The notes: generated from the letters alone by a model not told the origin. A DNA stretch of 16,656 nt from an uncultured Collinsella sp. (GCA_902478945.1 CABSMX010000041.1:1-16656); one strand, 5' to 3'. Positions 7,187-14,709 are shown, counted from the first letter of the stretch. Numbers and translations: made by a program.

Positions 7187-7849
7187 TCAGTTCTGGGGTT
7201 TGCGCTCCGGATACTTGGCGGTGTAGCCCTCGATGTGGAGCGTCGAGGCGATGATTTCCTTGACCGTCTCGTCGGGCACATCGGGGTGCGTGCGGATATA
7301 CATCAACAACCCCATGATGAGGGTGTAGAACGTCTCGTAGACATGGTCGATGCGTAGCTCATGATGGGTGACAAAATCCACCACGGTGGTGTCGCAGATA
7401 TACTGCGCCACGCGCTGGACTACGTTGTGCAAAAAGCCGCCGTAGAGCGCGCCGCTGCTTGAGGTGAGCGTACTCGGCAGCTCGTGGCCGCTGGCGACCA
7501 GGCGCTTAAAGAGCGGGGCGACGGTGTCGAGTGCGCCTTCGATGTCGCCAACCGTGCGGTTGGCATTCCACTGCTCGAGCTCGGAGATAAAACCGTCGAT
7601 TGCCTCGTCCATGACGGCGGTGACGGCGGCGTCCATGTCAGCGAAGTAGTGGTAGAACAGCGAGCGCGTGCAGCCGGCTCGCTTGGTCACGGCCGATACC
7701 GAAAGATGAGACACGCCCAGCTCGGAGCTCACGGTGCGCACGGCATCGAGGATCTCGCGACGGCGTTCGTCGCCCGTCAAGCGCTTTGCCGTGCTGTCGG
7801 GCGCGGGGACGGCGTCGGCCACAGAGGTGTTCGCTGCGTTACTGCTCAT
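7187..7849 (-). CDS. TetR/AcrR family transcriptional regulator
   Basis: One-component repressor family: an N-terminal helix-turn-helix domain binds DNA and a C-terminal domain binds an unknown small ligand. Here residues about 28-75 carry the TetR DNA-binding domain, with the recognition-helix region AVTKRAGCTRSLFYHYFADMD near 53-73. The remaining 145 residues are divergent, as is usual. I prefer the ATG at 7849 (220 aa) because AAAGGCGG lies upstream. An in-frame ATG at 7867 would add six residues but has a weaker ribosome-binding site. The gene is divergent from the Fe-S flavoprotein gene and upstream of DUF5692. Two TTGAC-N5-GTCAA palindromes in the intergenic region are the likely binding sites, implying autoregulation and control of both neighbours. 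Family assignment is sure; ligand and targets are inferred. Confidence 0.93.
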   Translation of the reverse strand: MSSNAANTSVADAVPAPDSTAKRLTGDERRREILDAVRTVSSELGVSHLSVSAVTKRAGCTRSLFYHYFADMDAAVTAVMDEAIDGFISELEQWNANRTVGDIEGALDTVAPLFKRLVASGHELPSTLTSSSGALYGGFLHNVVQRVAQYICDTTVVDFVTHHELRIDHVYETFYTLIMGLLMYIRTHPDVPDETVKEIIASTLHIEGYTAKYPERKPQN

Positions 7850-7908
7850 GTGCTTGCCGCCTTTCATCCGTTTGAGCCTGACCGTTCGCCTAACAGTCTT
7901 GAATATTG

Positions 7909-7923
7909 TTGACGGTTCGTCAA
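7909..7923. promoter_or_regulatory. Putative TetR operator 1 (TTGAC-N5-GTCAA)
   Basis: TTGAC at 7909-7913 and GTCAA at 7919-7923 form a 15-bp palindrome between the divergent genes. Its architecture is identical to the palindrome at 7932-7946, with centres 23 bp apart, about two helical turns. A longer pair, TATTGTTGAC (7904-7913) and its exact complement (7942-7951), links the two sites. Confidence 0.65.
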
Positions 7924-7931
7924 TACTGTTT

Positions 7932-7946
7932 TTGACACAATGTCAA
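7932..7946. promoter_or_regulatory. Putative TetR operator 2 (TTGAC-N5-GTCAA)
   Basis: TTGAC at 7932-7936 and GTCAA at 7942-7946. TTGACA is present on both strands here and could double as a -35 box, but I find no good -10 at the right distance on either strand, so no promoter is called. Confidence 0.65.
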
Positions 7947-8037
7947 CAATAACGGGTGAACGGCGTGGGGGCATGTCGAGCCCGTAAAAAGAGGGGCGCT
8001 GCGTGCCTGCCAGGCTGCGACAAGAGAAGGGACGACT

Positions 8038-10815
8038 ATGATTCTCAACGGACCGGGGATTAGCTACACCGAGCCCGATATCGGTGCGGAGTTTGTGCCG
8101 CCGCTGCCGGAGCATCCGCGCGAGGCCATCGTCAAACTGTGCGAGCACTGCACTAACCGCCTGCTGCATCGCGACGAGCTGCTGGGCTACGAGTACTGGT
8201 CGTTTGCCGAGGCCGCGACTGACGAGCAGGCCGAGGTACTCTGCAAGATGAAGATGCGCCGTCCCTACACGCTGCCCGAGATGGTCAAGCTCACCGGCAT
8301 GCCCGAGGCCCAGATCGAGAAGATGCTCGACGACATGAGCTACACGGGCTTGCTCGAGTACAACTGGGAAAACCCCGAGCGCGCCAAGCAGTGGGTGCTG
8401 CCCATGCTGGTGCCGGGTTCTGCCGAGTTCCTCAACATGCGCGTGAGCCAGCTCGAGGAGCATCCGGTCTATGCTAAGTTCTTTGAGCAGGCGTCCAAAG
8501 GCCCACTGTCCAAGGCCACGCCGATGGTGCCGCCCGGCGGCGCTGGCATCGGCATGCACGTCATTCCGGTCGAGAAGGCTATCGATGCTTCGAGCACCTC
8601 GGTGCCGATCGAGCATATCGAGCATTGGCTCGACAAATACGAGGGCAAGTATGCCGCAAGTACCTGCAGCTGCCGCGCGAGCCGTCGCGTGATGGGCGAG
8701 GGCTGCGCCGACGACCCCGCCGACTGGTGCATCGCCGTGGGCGATATGGCCGACTATGTGGTTGAGACCGACCGCGGCCACTATGTGACGCGCGAGGAGG
8801 TCTACGACATCTTGCGCCAGGCCGAGGACAACGGCTTTGTGCACCAGATCACCAATATCGACGGCGAGAACAAGATCTTCGCCATCTGCAACTGCAACGT
8901 CAACGTGTGCTACGCCCTGCGCACCTCGCAGCTGTTCAACACGCCCAACCTGTCGCGCTCGGCCTATGTCGCCAAGGTCGAGAAGGACAAGTGCGTGGCC
9001 TGCGGTCGCTGCGTTGAGGTGTGCCCTGCCGGTGCCGCCAAGCTCGGCCAGAAGCTCTGCAGCAAAAAGGCGGGCGGACAGGTGCCCGAGTATCCGCGCC
9101 AGGAGCTGCCCGACGCCACCAAGTGGGATCACACCAAGTGGTCGCCCAACTACCGCAACGACAACCGCATCGAGACGCACGAGTCCGGCACCGCGCCTTG
9201 CAAGACGGCTTGCCCCGCGCATGTTGCCGTTCAGGGCTACTTAAAGCTTGCGGCGCAGGGCCGCTATGATGAGGCTCTGGCGCTCATCAAGCGCGAGAAC
9301 CCGCTGCCCGCTATCTGTGGCCGCGTATGCAACCGCCGCTGCGAGGACGCCTGCACCCGCGGTCGTGTGGACGCCGCCGTGGCTATCGACGAGATCAAGA
9401 AGTTTATCGCCCAGCGCGATCTTGATGCCGCGACCCGCTATGTCCCGCCCGTGGTGACCCCGACGCGTGCCGGCGGCTTCGACCAGAAGATTGCCATCAT
9501 CGGTGCCGGTCCGGCCGGCCTGTCCTGCGCTTTCTACCTGGCCGAGAAGGGCTACAAGCCCGTCGTGTTCGAGAAGAACGAGCGCCCGGGCGGCATGCTC
9601 ACCTATGGCATTCCCAGCTTTAAGCTGCAGAAGGACGTTATCGAGGCCGAGGTCGAGGTCATTCGCCTGATGGGTGCCGAGTTCCGCTATGGCGTGGAGG
9701 TCGGTCGCGATGTGACGCTCGACGAGCTGCGCGAGCAGGGCTTTAAGGCCTTCTATGTGGCTATTGGCTGCCAGGGCGGCCGCCTTGCCGGTATTCCGGG
9801 CGAGGATGCCGAGGACGTGACCGTGGCCGTCGACTTCTTGCGCGAGGTCAACAACGGCAAGATCGACACGCTGCCCGGCCGCACCATCGTGGTGGGCGGC
9901 GGCAACGTGGCTATCGACGTCGCGCGCAACGCCTGCCGCCTGGGTTCCGAGCACGTTGAGATGTTCTGCCTGGAGAGCGAGGCCCAGATGCCCGCCAGCG
10001 AGGAGGAGCGTCGCGAGGCCGTTGAGGACGGCGCCCACATCAGCTGCGGCTGGGGTCCCAAGGAGGTTCACCTGGATGAGGCCGGCCATGTGTGCGGTAT
10101 CACCTTCAAGCGCTGCACGCGCGTCTTTGACGACGAGGGCCGTTTTGCGCCCGAGTACGATGAGAATGATCTTCGCCGTGTCGATGCCGACCGCGTCGTC
10201 ATGTCGATTGGCCAGTCCATTGTGTGGGGCGATCTGCTGGCAGGCTCTAAGGTGGAGCTTGGCCGCGGCCAGGGCGCCCTTGCCGATCCCCAGACCTATC
10301 AGACCGCCGAGCCCGACATCTTTGTGGGCGGCGACGTCTACACCGGTCCGAGCTTTGCCATCGACGCCATCGCCGCCGGTCACGAGGCCGCCGTGTCCAT
10401 CCATCGCTTTGTGCAGCCGGGCTCCACGCTCACCATCGGCCGCAATCAGCGTCGCTACACTGCGCTCGACCGCGACGATGCCGTGATCGAGAGCTACGAC
10501 AACGCGAGCCGCGAGGTGGCGCATATCGACCGCGAGCGCGAAAAGGCTGCGCCCTTTAGCGAGTACGTCGAGACCTTTACCGAGGAACAGGTGCGTGCTG
10601 AGACCGCCCGCTGCCTGGGCTGCGGCGCCTCGATCGTCGACCCCAACAAGTGCATCGGCTGCGGTCTGTGCACCACCAAGTGTGCGTTCGACGCCATCCA
10701 CCTGGATCGCAATCGCCCCGAGTGCTCCACGATGGTCAAATACGAGCAAAAGCTCCCAAGCCTCGGCAAGTACGCATTGAAGCGTGCAATTAAGATTAAA
10801 TTTGGGAAGAAGTAG
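8038..10815 (+). CDS. Multi-cluster 4Fe-4S/FAD/NAD(P) oxidoreductase (GltD-like), 925 aa
   Basis: Probably a cytoplasmic enzyme that moves electrons between NAD(P)H, FAD and several iron-sulfur clusters; the substrate is unknown. Residues about 60-120 look like a winged helix. Residues 205-295 form a Cys-rich domain (CSC 210-212, C223, C231, and C284, C286, C291). A 4Fe-4S ferredoxin motif has C319, C322, C325 and C329. Residues 388-460 resemble the glutamate synthase small-subunit/dihydropyrimidine dehydrogenase cluster domain (C388, C392, C427, C431, C435, C439). An FAD Rossmann motif GAGPAG is at 489-494 and an NAD(P) motif GGGNVAIDVAR at 620-630. A C-terminal cluster domain has C859, C862, C872, C875, C878 and C882. 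It has no membrane segment. The start follows GAAGGG at about 7 nt. It is divergent from tetR and probably repressed by it. No glutamate synthase large subunit is nearby, so glutamate synthesis is unlikely. Confidence 0.93.
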   Translation: MILNGPGISYTEPDIGAEFVPPLPEHPREAIVKLCEHCTNRLLHRDELLGYEYWSFAEAATDEQAEVLCKMKMRRPYTLPEMVKLTGMPEAQIEKMLDDMSYTGLLEYNWENPERAKQWVLPMLVPGSAEFLNMRVSQLEEHPVYAKFFEQASKGPLSKATPMVPPGGAGIGMHVIPVEKAIDASSTSVPIEHIEHWLDKYEGKYAASTCSCRASRRVMGEGCADDPADWCIAVGDMADYVVETDRGHYVTREEVYDILRQAEDNGFVHQITNIDGENKIFAICNCNVNVCYALRTSQLFNTPNLSRSAYVAKVEKDKCVACGRCVEVCPAGAAKLGQKLCSKKAGGQVPEYPRQELPDATKWDHTKWSPNYRNDNRIETHESGTAPCKTACPAHVAVQGYLKLAAQGRYDEALALIKRENPLPAICGRVCNRRCEDACTRGRVDAAVAIDEIKKFIAQRDLDAATRYVPPVVTPTRAGGFDQKIAIIGAGPAGLSCAFYLAEKGYKPVVFEKNERPGGMLTYGIPSFKLQKDVIEAEVEVIRLMGAEFRYGVEVGRDVTLDELREQGFKAFYVAIGCQGGRLAGIPGEDAEDVTVAVDFLREVNNGKIDTLPGRTIVVGGGNVAIDVARNACRLGSEHVEMFCLESEAQMPASEEERREAVEDGAHISCGWGPKEVHLDEAGHVCGITFKRCTRVFDDEGRFAPEYDENDLRRVDADRVVMSIGQSIVWGDLLAGSKVELGRGQGALADPQTYQTAEPDIFVGGDVYTGPSFAIDAIAAGHEAAVSIHRFVQPGSTLTIGRNQRRYTALDRDDAVIESYDNASREVAHIDREREKAAPFSEYVETFTEEQVRAETARCLGCGASIVDPNKCIGCGLCTTKCAFDAIHLDRNRPECSTMVKYEQKLPSLGKYALKRAIKIKFGKK

Positions 10816-10822
10816 TTAGGTT

Positions 10823-10844
10823 CCGCCGTTCTGACGAACGGCGG
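10823..10844 (+). terminator. Hairpin after the oxidoreductase gene, possible terminator
   Basis: CCGCCGTTC (10823-10831), a TGAC loop and GAACGGCGG (10836-10844) form a perfect 9-bp stem 7 nt after the stop codon. The T-run needed for an intrinsic terminator is absent, so it may act in mRNA 3'-end protection or belong to the structured element that follows. Confidence 0.5.
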
Positions 10845-10861
10845 CACTGCCGACGCTGCGC

Positions 10862-10959
10862 GGCGCCCAGGTACCCCATCTTGCCCCTCAACTTCGGCGC
10901 CGCGGGCAAAAGCCCAGCGGACGCCTTGTTTCGGGGCAACCTGGGGCACCTGGATCGCC
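10862..10959. other. Large nested hairpin of unknown function
   Basis: The outer arms, 10862-10887 and 10933-10959, pair over about 22 positions with few mismatches. They enclose an inner hairpin: GGCGCCGCGGGC (10896-10907) pairs with 10912-10925 with two bulged adenines around an AAAA loop. The element fills most of the space between the oxidoreductase and hypA. It could be a structured RNA, an attenuator or a palindromic mobile repeat; the sequence does not say which. The remaining 10960-11012 holds only the hypA ribosome-binding site. Confidence 0.5.
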
Positions 10960-11012
10960 GCTCGCTGATATTGGATTGACATCGTATCAACCGCTGCAGA
11001 AGGGTTTTCGCC

Positions 11013-11441
11013 TTGCATGAATTGGGAATCGTCTATCACATCATTCGCGATGTTGAGAACGTGGCGCGTGCCAATGGCGTGAGTCGCGTTTCGAGCGTCA
11101 CGCTGCTGCTGGGCGAGGTCTCGGGCGTCGTTCCCGATCTCCTGCTCGACGCTTGGCGCTGGGCGGCAGATAAAAAGCCCATCACGCAGGGCGCGGAGCT
11201 TATTGTGGAGCCCGTCGAGGCCGTGACGCATTGCGAAGCATGCGGCCGCGACTACGCGACGGTCGAGCACGGCAAGACCTGCCCCCATTGCGGCAGCGGC
11301 GAGACATACCTGCTGCAGGGCCAGGAGGTCATGATTAAGCAGATCGAGACCCCCGACGAGGACCCGGCAGGCGCTGTCCCCGATGACCCCTCCGACGCCC
11401 CCGATGCCGTCGATGCCGCCAACCCTCTCCACATCGCCTAG
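11013..11441 (+). CDS. hypA: Hydrogenase nickel-incorporation protein HypA, with acidic tail
   Basis: HypA delivers nickel to [NiFe]-hydrogenase (with HypB) and carries a structural zinc site. The start codon is TTG at 11013. It is fixed by the conserved N-terminus Met-His-Glu (His2 is the nickel ligand in the family) and by AGAAGGG about 8 nt upstream. The zinc site is C74, C77, C90 and C93 in two CxxC pairs. Core residues 1-111 match the usual family length of about 115. Residues 112-142 are an extra tail rich in Asp, Pro and Ala with no known role. No hypB or hydrogenase gene is visible here, so the gene is an orphan in this window. It is followed at once by a palindromic repeat. Family identity is firm; hydrogenase maturation is inferred from the family. 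Confidence 0.93.
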   Translation: MHELGIVYHIIRDVENVARANGVSRVSSVTLLLGEVSGVVPDLLLDAWRWAADKKPITQGAELIVEPVEAVTHCEACGRDYATVEHGKTCPHCGSGETYLLQGQEVMIKQIETPDEDPAGAVPDDPSDAPDAVDAANPLHIA

Positions 11442-11451
11442 AATCCCCTAT

Positions 11452-11520
11452 AAGTTGCGGTGAAATAGTTCCTAAATCCAGCCTTCTGGCTCTTAAACAA
11501 GAACTATTCCACCGCAACTT
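11452..11520. repeat. GTTGCGGTGAAATAG palindrome, copy 2
   Basis: AAGTTGCGGTGAAATAGTTC (11452-11471) and its near complement (11501-11520) form a 20-bp stem with one A-C mismatch. It starts 10 nt after the hypA stop and is followed by a T-run (11519-11524), so it probably also terminates hypA. The loop begins CTAAAT and ends ACAA, as in the copy at 15138-15206. Confidence 0.8.
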
Positions 11521-11524
11521 TTTT

Positions 11525-11846
11525 GAGTAGTTTCGTAGTGCATAAGTCACGAAAATAGTCAAGTCATGTCTGTTTAAACAAAATAGCAGTAGTACAAGTA
11601 CATTCGCACTTGCTTAAAATCATTATTAATGAACAGCCTGCTTGTATCTGTAAAGTACATGGCTTGATGAGCGACGCTCTGGCGGGTAATGAGTCGAAAA
11701 CCAGCAACGTAATCAATTTGTAACAAACTTAGACATTTAAACAAATAATCCAACCTTTTGCGGATTTAGCTATAATTCCACAAACCAAACAGGTATACTC
11801 CTTTCATGTCGTGTAGGAATTACGTAGACAAAAAGGAGGTTATGTG
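11525..11846 (+). promoter_or_regulatory. AT-rich upstream region and probable promoter of the PTS operon
   Basis: No gene is seen in this stretch of about 320 bp, which is much richer in A and T than its neighbours. A consensus -10 box TATAAT lies at 11771-11776, about 70 nt before the start codon, with no good -35 box, which suggests an activator-dependent promoter. A short perfect palindrome TCATTA-T-TAATGA lies at 11620-11632. AAGTACAT occurs at 11596-11603 and 11653-11660, and TTTAAACAAA near 11573 and 11736. I saw no sigma-54 -24/-12 element and no clear cre site. Confidence 0.5.
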
Positions 11847-12836
11847 ATGGTAAGTATTGTTCTTGCTAGCCACGGGGACTTGGCAGCTGGAATCAAGCAG
11901 ACGGGCTCGATGGTCTTTGGCGATCAGCCGTCTGTGGCCGTGGTCTCGCTCGAGCCGAGCATGGGCCCCGACGACTTCCGTGCTAAGGTCGAGGAAGCAG
12001 TCGCTTCCTTCGACGACCAGGAGCAGGTACTCTTCCTCGTTGATCTGTGGGGCGGCACGCCGTTCAACCAGATCAGCGGGCTCATCGAGGGCCACGATTC
12101 CTGGGCTATCGTCACCGGTGTCAACCTGCCTATGCTCATCGAGGCATATTCGCAGCGCTTTGACGCAAAGAACACTGCACATGCGATCGCAAAACATCTC
12201 GTGACTGAGGCTAAGGCTGGCGTGCGCGTCAAGCCCGAGTCTCTGGAGCCCGAGGAGAAGAAGCCGGCTGCGGCCGCCGCTGCTCCTGCAGGCGCCATCC
12301 CTCCGGGAACGGTTATCGGCGACGGGCATATCAAGATTGCCCACGTCCGTATCGACACCCGTCTGCTGCATGGTCAGGTGGCCACCACGTGGACCAAGCA
12401 GATCAACCCCAACCGCATCATCGTGGTTTCCGACGGTGTTGCTCACGACGAGCTCCGCAAGACCATGATCGAGCAGGCTGCCCCTCCGGGAGTCCATGCC
12501 AACGTCGTGCCTATCAAGAAGATGGCCGAGGTCGTCAAGGACACGCGTTTTGGTGACACCAAGGCCATGCTGCTCTTCGAGAACCCGCAGGATCTGCTCA
12601 AGGCCATCGAGGCCGGCGTCGACATTAAGGAAGTCAACATCGGTTCCATGGCTCACTCCAAGGGCAAGGTCGTCGTCACCAACGCCGTCGCTATGGGCGA
12701 TGACGACGTTAAGACCCTCGAGGCCCTCAAGGCCAAGGGCGTCAAGTTCGAGGTCCGCAAGGTTCCTTCGGATGCCTCCGAGGATCTCGACGCCATGTTG
12801 AAGAAAGCTAAGGCCGAACTGGCCGCTCAAGCATAG
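11847..12836 (+). CDS. manX: PTS mannose-family IIAB component
   Basis: Cytoplasmic phosphotransfer protein: HPr-phosphate to the IIA histidine, then to the IIB histidine, then to the sugar entering through IIC/IID. Of two overlapping starts I chose ATG 11847 over GTG 11844, because AAGGAGG (11833-11839) is then 7 nt away and the protein begins MVSIVLASHG, the classic IIA start. H9 is the expected IIA phosphorylation site. The IIA domain spans about 1-125, a Glu/Ala/Pro-rich linker 126-160, and the IIB domain 163-329 with the active-site histidine H175 in RLLHGQV. Length (329 aa) is typical of fused ManX-type proteins. It is first in the operon. The sugar cannot be deduced; mannose, glucose and related sugars are usual. 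No dedicated regulator gene is in the window. Confidence 0.95.
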   Translation: MVSIVLASHGDLAAGIKQTGSMVFGDQPSVAVVSLEPSMGPDDFRAKVEEAVASFDDQEQVLFLVDLWGGTPFNQISGLIEGHDSWAIVTGVNLPMLIEAYSQRFDAKNTAHAIAKHLVTEAKAGVRVKPESLEPEEKKPAAAAAAPAGAIPPGTVIGDGHIKIAHVRIDTRLLHGQVATTWTKQINPNRIIVVSDGVAHDELRKTMIEQAAPPGVHANVVPIKKMAEVVKDTRFGDTKAMLLFENPQDLLKAIEAGVDIKEVNIGSMAHSKGKVVVTNAVAMGDDDVKTLEALKAKGVKFEVRKVPSDASEDLDAMLKKAKAELAAQA

Positions 12837-12854
12837 TAAAGGAGGGTCCGATAC

Positions 12855-13673
12855 ATGTCTGCAATCACTATTCTGCTTGTTGCGATTGTCGCGTTGCTTG
12901 CCGGTATGGAAGGCGTTCTGGATGAGTTCCAGTTCCATCAGCCGCTCGTGGCATGCACGCTTATCGGTCTCGTAACCGGTCACCTTCAGGAGGGCATCCT
13001 CCTGGGCGGTTCGCTCCAGATGATGGCCCTTGGCTGGGCTAACGTCGGCGCCGCCGTCGCGCCTGACGCCGCTCTGGCCTCGGTCGCTTCTTCGATCATC
13101 ATGGTGCTCGCCCTCAACGGCGGCGCCACTGATTCGGCCAAGGCCGTTACCGCGGCCATCGCCGTCGCCGTCCCGCTGTCGGTCGCTGGTCTGTTCCTGA
13201 CCATGATCTGCCGTACCATTGCTACCGCTATCGCTCACGCCATGGACGGTTGCGCCGAGAAGGGCGACTTCTCCGGCATCGAGCGCTGGCAGTATGCTGC
13301 CATCCTCATGCAGGGCCTTCGTATCGCCATCCCGGCAGTGCTTCTGTGCGTCATCCCGGCCGAGGCCGTTACCAACGCGCTTAACGCTATGCCCGACTGG
13401 CTGTCCGGCGGCATGGCTGTCGGCGGCGGCATGGTCGCTTCCGTCGGTTACGCCATGGTCATCAACATGATGGCCACCAAGGAGACCTGGCCGTTCTTCA
13501 TCCTCGGCTTTGTCCTTGCTGCCATCCCTCAGCTCACGCTGATCGCCCTTGGCCTCATCGGCATCTCCCTTGCCCTCATCTACCTTGGCCTTAAGGATTT
13601 GGCCAAGCAGGGTGGCGGCACGGGCGGTGGCTCCGGCGACCCGCTCGGCGACATTCTGAACGATTACGAGTAG
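12855..13673 (+). CDS. manY: PTS mannose-family IIC component
   Basis: Membrane subunit of the sugar channel. AAAGGAGGG lies 8 nt before the ATG, 18 nt after the IIAB stop, so the two are translated from one transcript. The protein (272 aa) is hydrophobic throughout, with the family's LGGSLQMMALGWANVGAAVAPD stretch near residues 50-72 and several Gly/Ala-rich helices. The short C-terminal tail is Gly-rich and acidic (GGGTGGGSGDP). Family assignment is strong; the numeric symbol is used by analogy with Escherichia coli manY. Confidence 0.95.
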   Translation: MSAITILLVAIVALLAGMEGVLDEFQFHQPLVACTLIGLVTGHLQEGILLGGSLQMMALGWANVGAAVAPDAALASVASSIIMVLALNGGATDSAKAVTAAIAVAVPLSVAGLFLTMICRTIATAIAHAMDGCAEKGDFSGIERWQYAAILMQGLRIAIPAVLLCVIPAEAVTNALNAMPDWLSGGMAVGGGMVASVGYAMVINMMATKETWPFFILGFVLAAIPQLTLIALGLIGISLALIYLGLKDLAKQGGGTGGGSGDPLGDILNDYE

Positions 13674-13689
13674 GAGGGGAGTGATACAT

Positions 13690-14610
13690 ATGGCAGAGAA
13701 CAAGATTCAGCTCACCAAGGCTGACCGCAAGAAGGTTTGCTTCCGTCATCAGTTCCTTCAGGGCTCGTGGAACTACGAGCGTATGCAGAACGGCGGCTGG
13801 TGCTTCGCAATGATCCCTGCGATCAAGAAGCTCTACACCAGCAAGGATGACCAGATTGCCGCTCTTAAGCGCCACCTGGAGTTCTATAACACCCACCCCT
13901 ATGTTTCCGCCCCCGTCATTGGCGTTACCCTCGCCCTCGAGGAGGAGCGCGCCAACGGTGCTCCGATCGATGACGTCGCCATCCAGGGCGTCAAGGTCGG
14001 TATGATGGGCCCGCTCGCCGGCGTCGGTGACCCCGTCTTCTGGTTCACCCTTCGCCCGATTCTGGGCGCTCTGGGCGCTTCCCTGGCCATGTCCGGCAGC
14101 ATCGTCGGTCCGCTGCTGTTCTTCTTCGCGTGGAACATCATCCGTTACGCTTTCCTGTGGTACACGCAGGAGTTTGGCTACAAGGTCGGCTCCTCCATCG
14201 CCAAGGACCTCTCCGGTGGTCTGATGGGCAAGGTCACCGAGGGCGCTTCCATCCTGGGTATGTTCATCATCGGCGCCCTGGTCGAGCGCTGGGTGTCCAT
14301 TTCCTTCACCCCGATCGTCTCCACGGTCAAGCAGTCTGCTGGCGCCTTTATCGACTGGGCTAGCCTGCCCTCCGGTTCTGAGGGTATCAAGGAAGCGCTG
14401 ACGATGTACAACTCCGTCGGTGCTACCGCCCTTGATCAGATGAAGGTCACCACGCTTCAGGCCAACCTCGATCAGCTCATCCCCGGCCTTGCCGCCGTGT
14501 GCCTGACCCTGCTGGTCTGCAAGCTCCTCAAGAAGAAGGTTAGCCCGATCGTCATCATCCTGGCTCTCTTCGCCGTCGGCATCATCGGTCGCTTCTGCGG
14601 CTTCATGTAA
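13690..14610 (+). CDS. manZ: PTS mannose-family IID component
   Basis: Second membrane subunit of the mannose-family permease, partnering IIC. I place the start at ATG 13690, since AGGAGGGG (13672-13679, overlapping the IIC stop codon) is 10 nt upstream, while the in-frame GTG at 13681 is only 1 nt from it. Family landmarks are visible: FLQGSWNYERMQNGGW near residues 22-37, HPYVSAPVIGVTLALEEE near 69-86, GVKVGMMGPLAGVGDPVFW near 99-117, then hydrophobic helices and a C-terminal helix pair. At 306 aa the length is normal. Translation is coupled to IIC. The operon ends at the terminator near 14667-14709. Confidence 0.95.
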   Translation: MAENKIQLTKADRKKVCFRHQFLQGSWNYERMQNGGWCFAMIPAIKKLYTSKDDQIAALKRHLEFYNTHPYVSAPVIGVTLALEEERANGAPIDDVAIQGVKVGMMGPLAGVGDPVFWFTLRPILGALGASLAMSGSIVGPLLFFFAWNIIRYAFLWYTQEFGYKVGSSIAKDLSGGLMGKVTEGASILGMFIIGALVERWVSISFTPIVSTVKQSAGAFIDWASLPSGSEGIKEALTMYNSVGATALDQMKVTTLQANLDQLIPGLAAVCLTLLVCKLLKKKVSPIVIILALFAVGIIGRFCGFM

Positions 14611-14660
14611 GCACGCTTCGGCTTAAGACCGAGAGTTGCTAGGTAAGGGCTTTTGAGCCA

Positions 14661-14690
14661 TTGAAACGGACCGCACCCGGTGGGTACACT
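14661..14690 (+). promoter_or_regulatory. Putative promoter of the DUF956 gene
   Basis: TTGAAA (14661-14666) and TACACT (14685-14690) are separated by 18 bp and sit 40 nt upstream of the DUF956 start codon. The -10 box and spacer overlap the terminator hairpin of the PTS operon. The same TACACT hexamer precedes the tRNA gene (15249-15254). Confidence 0.55.
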
Positions 14691-14709
14691 GGATGCGGTC
14701 CGATTGTTT
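14667..14709 (+). terminator. Intrinsic terminator of the PTS operon
   Basis: CGGACCGCA (14667-14675) and TGCGGTCCG (14694-14702) form a perfect 9-bp stem, with CCGGTG/CACTGG extending it inside, followed by TTTTTATT. It begins 56 nt after the IID stop. The downstream ribosome-binding site starts just after it. Confidence 0.85.

Noticed and set aside
7864..9222. 452-aa antisense ORF over the flavoprotein gene
   Set aside because: It is a shadow of the sense gene and also overlaps the operator region; it has no domain or good ribosome-binding site.
9241..10749. 502-aa antisense ORF over the flavoprotein gene
   Set aside because: The low-complexity Ala/Leu/Asp/His translation is typical of antisense GC-rich frames.
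8038..10815. Glutamate synthase small subunit
   Set aside because: The core is GltD-like, but the extra N- and C-terminal cluster domains and the lack of a large subunit argue against a role in glutamate synthesis.
11820..13703. 627-aa antisense ORF over the PTS genes
   Set aside because: It is opposite two clear PTS genes and covers intergenic spacers without any coding signal.
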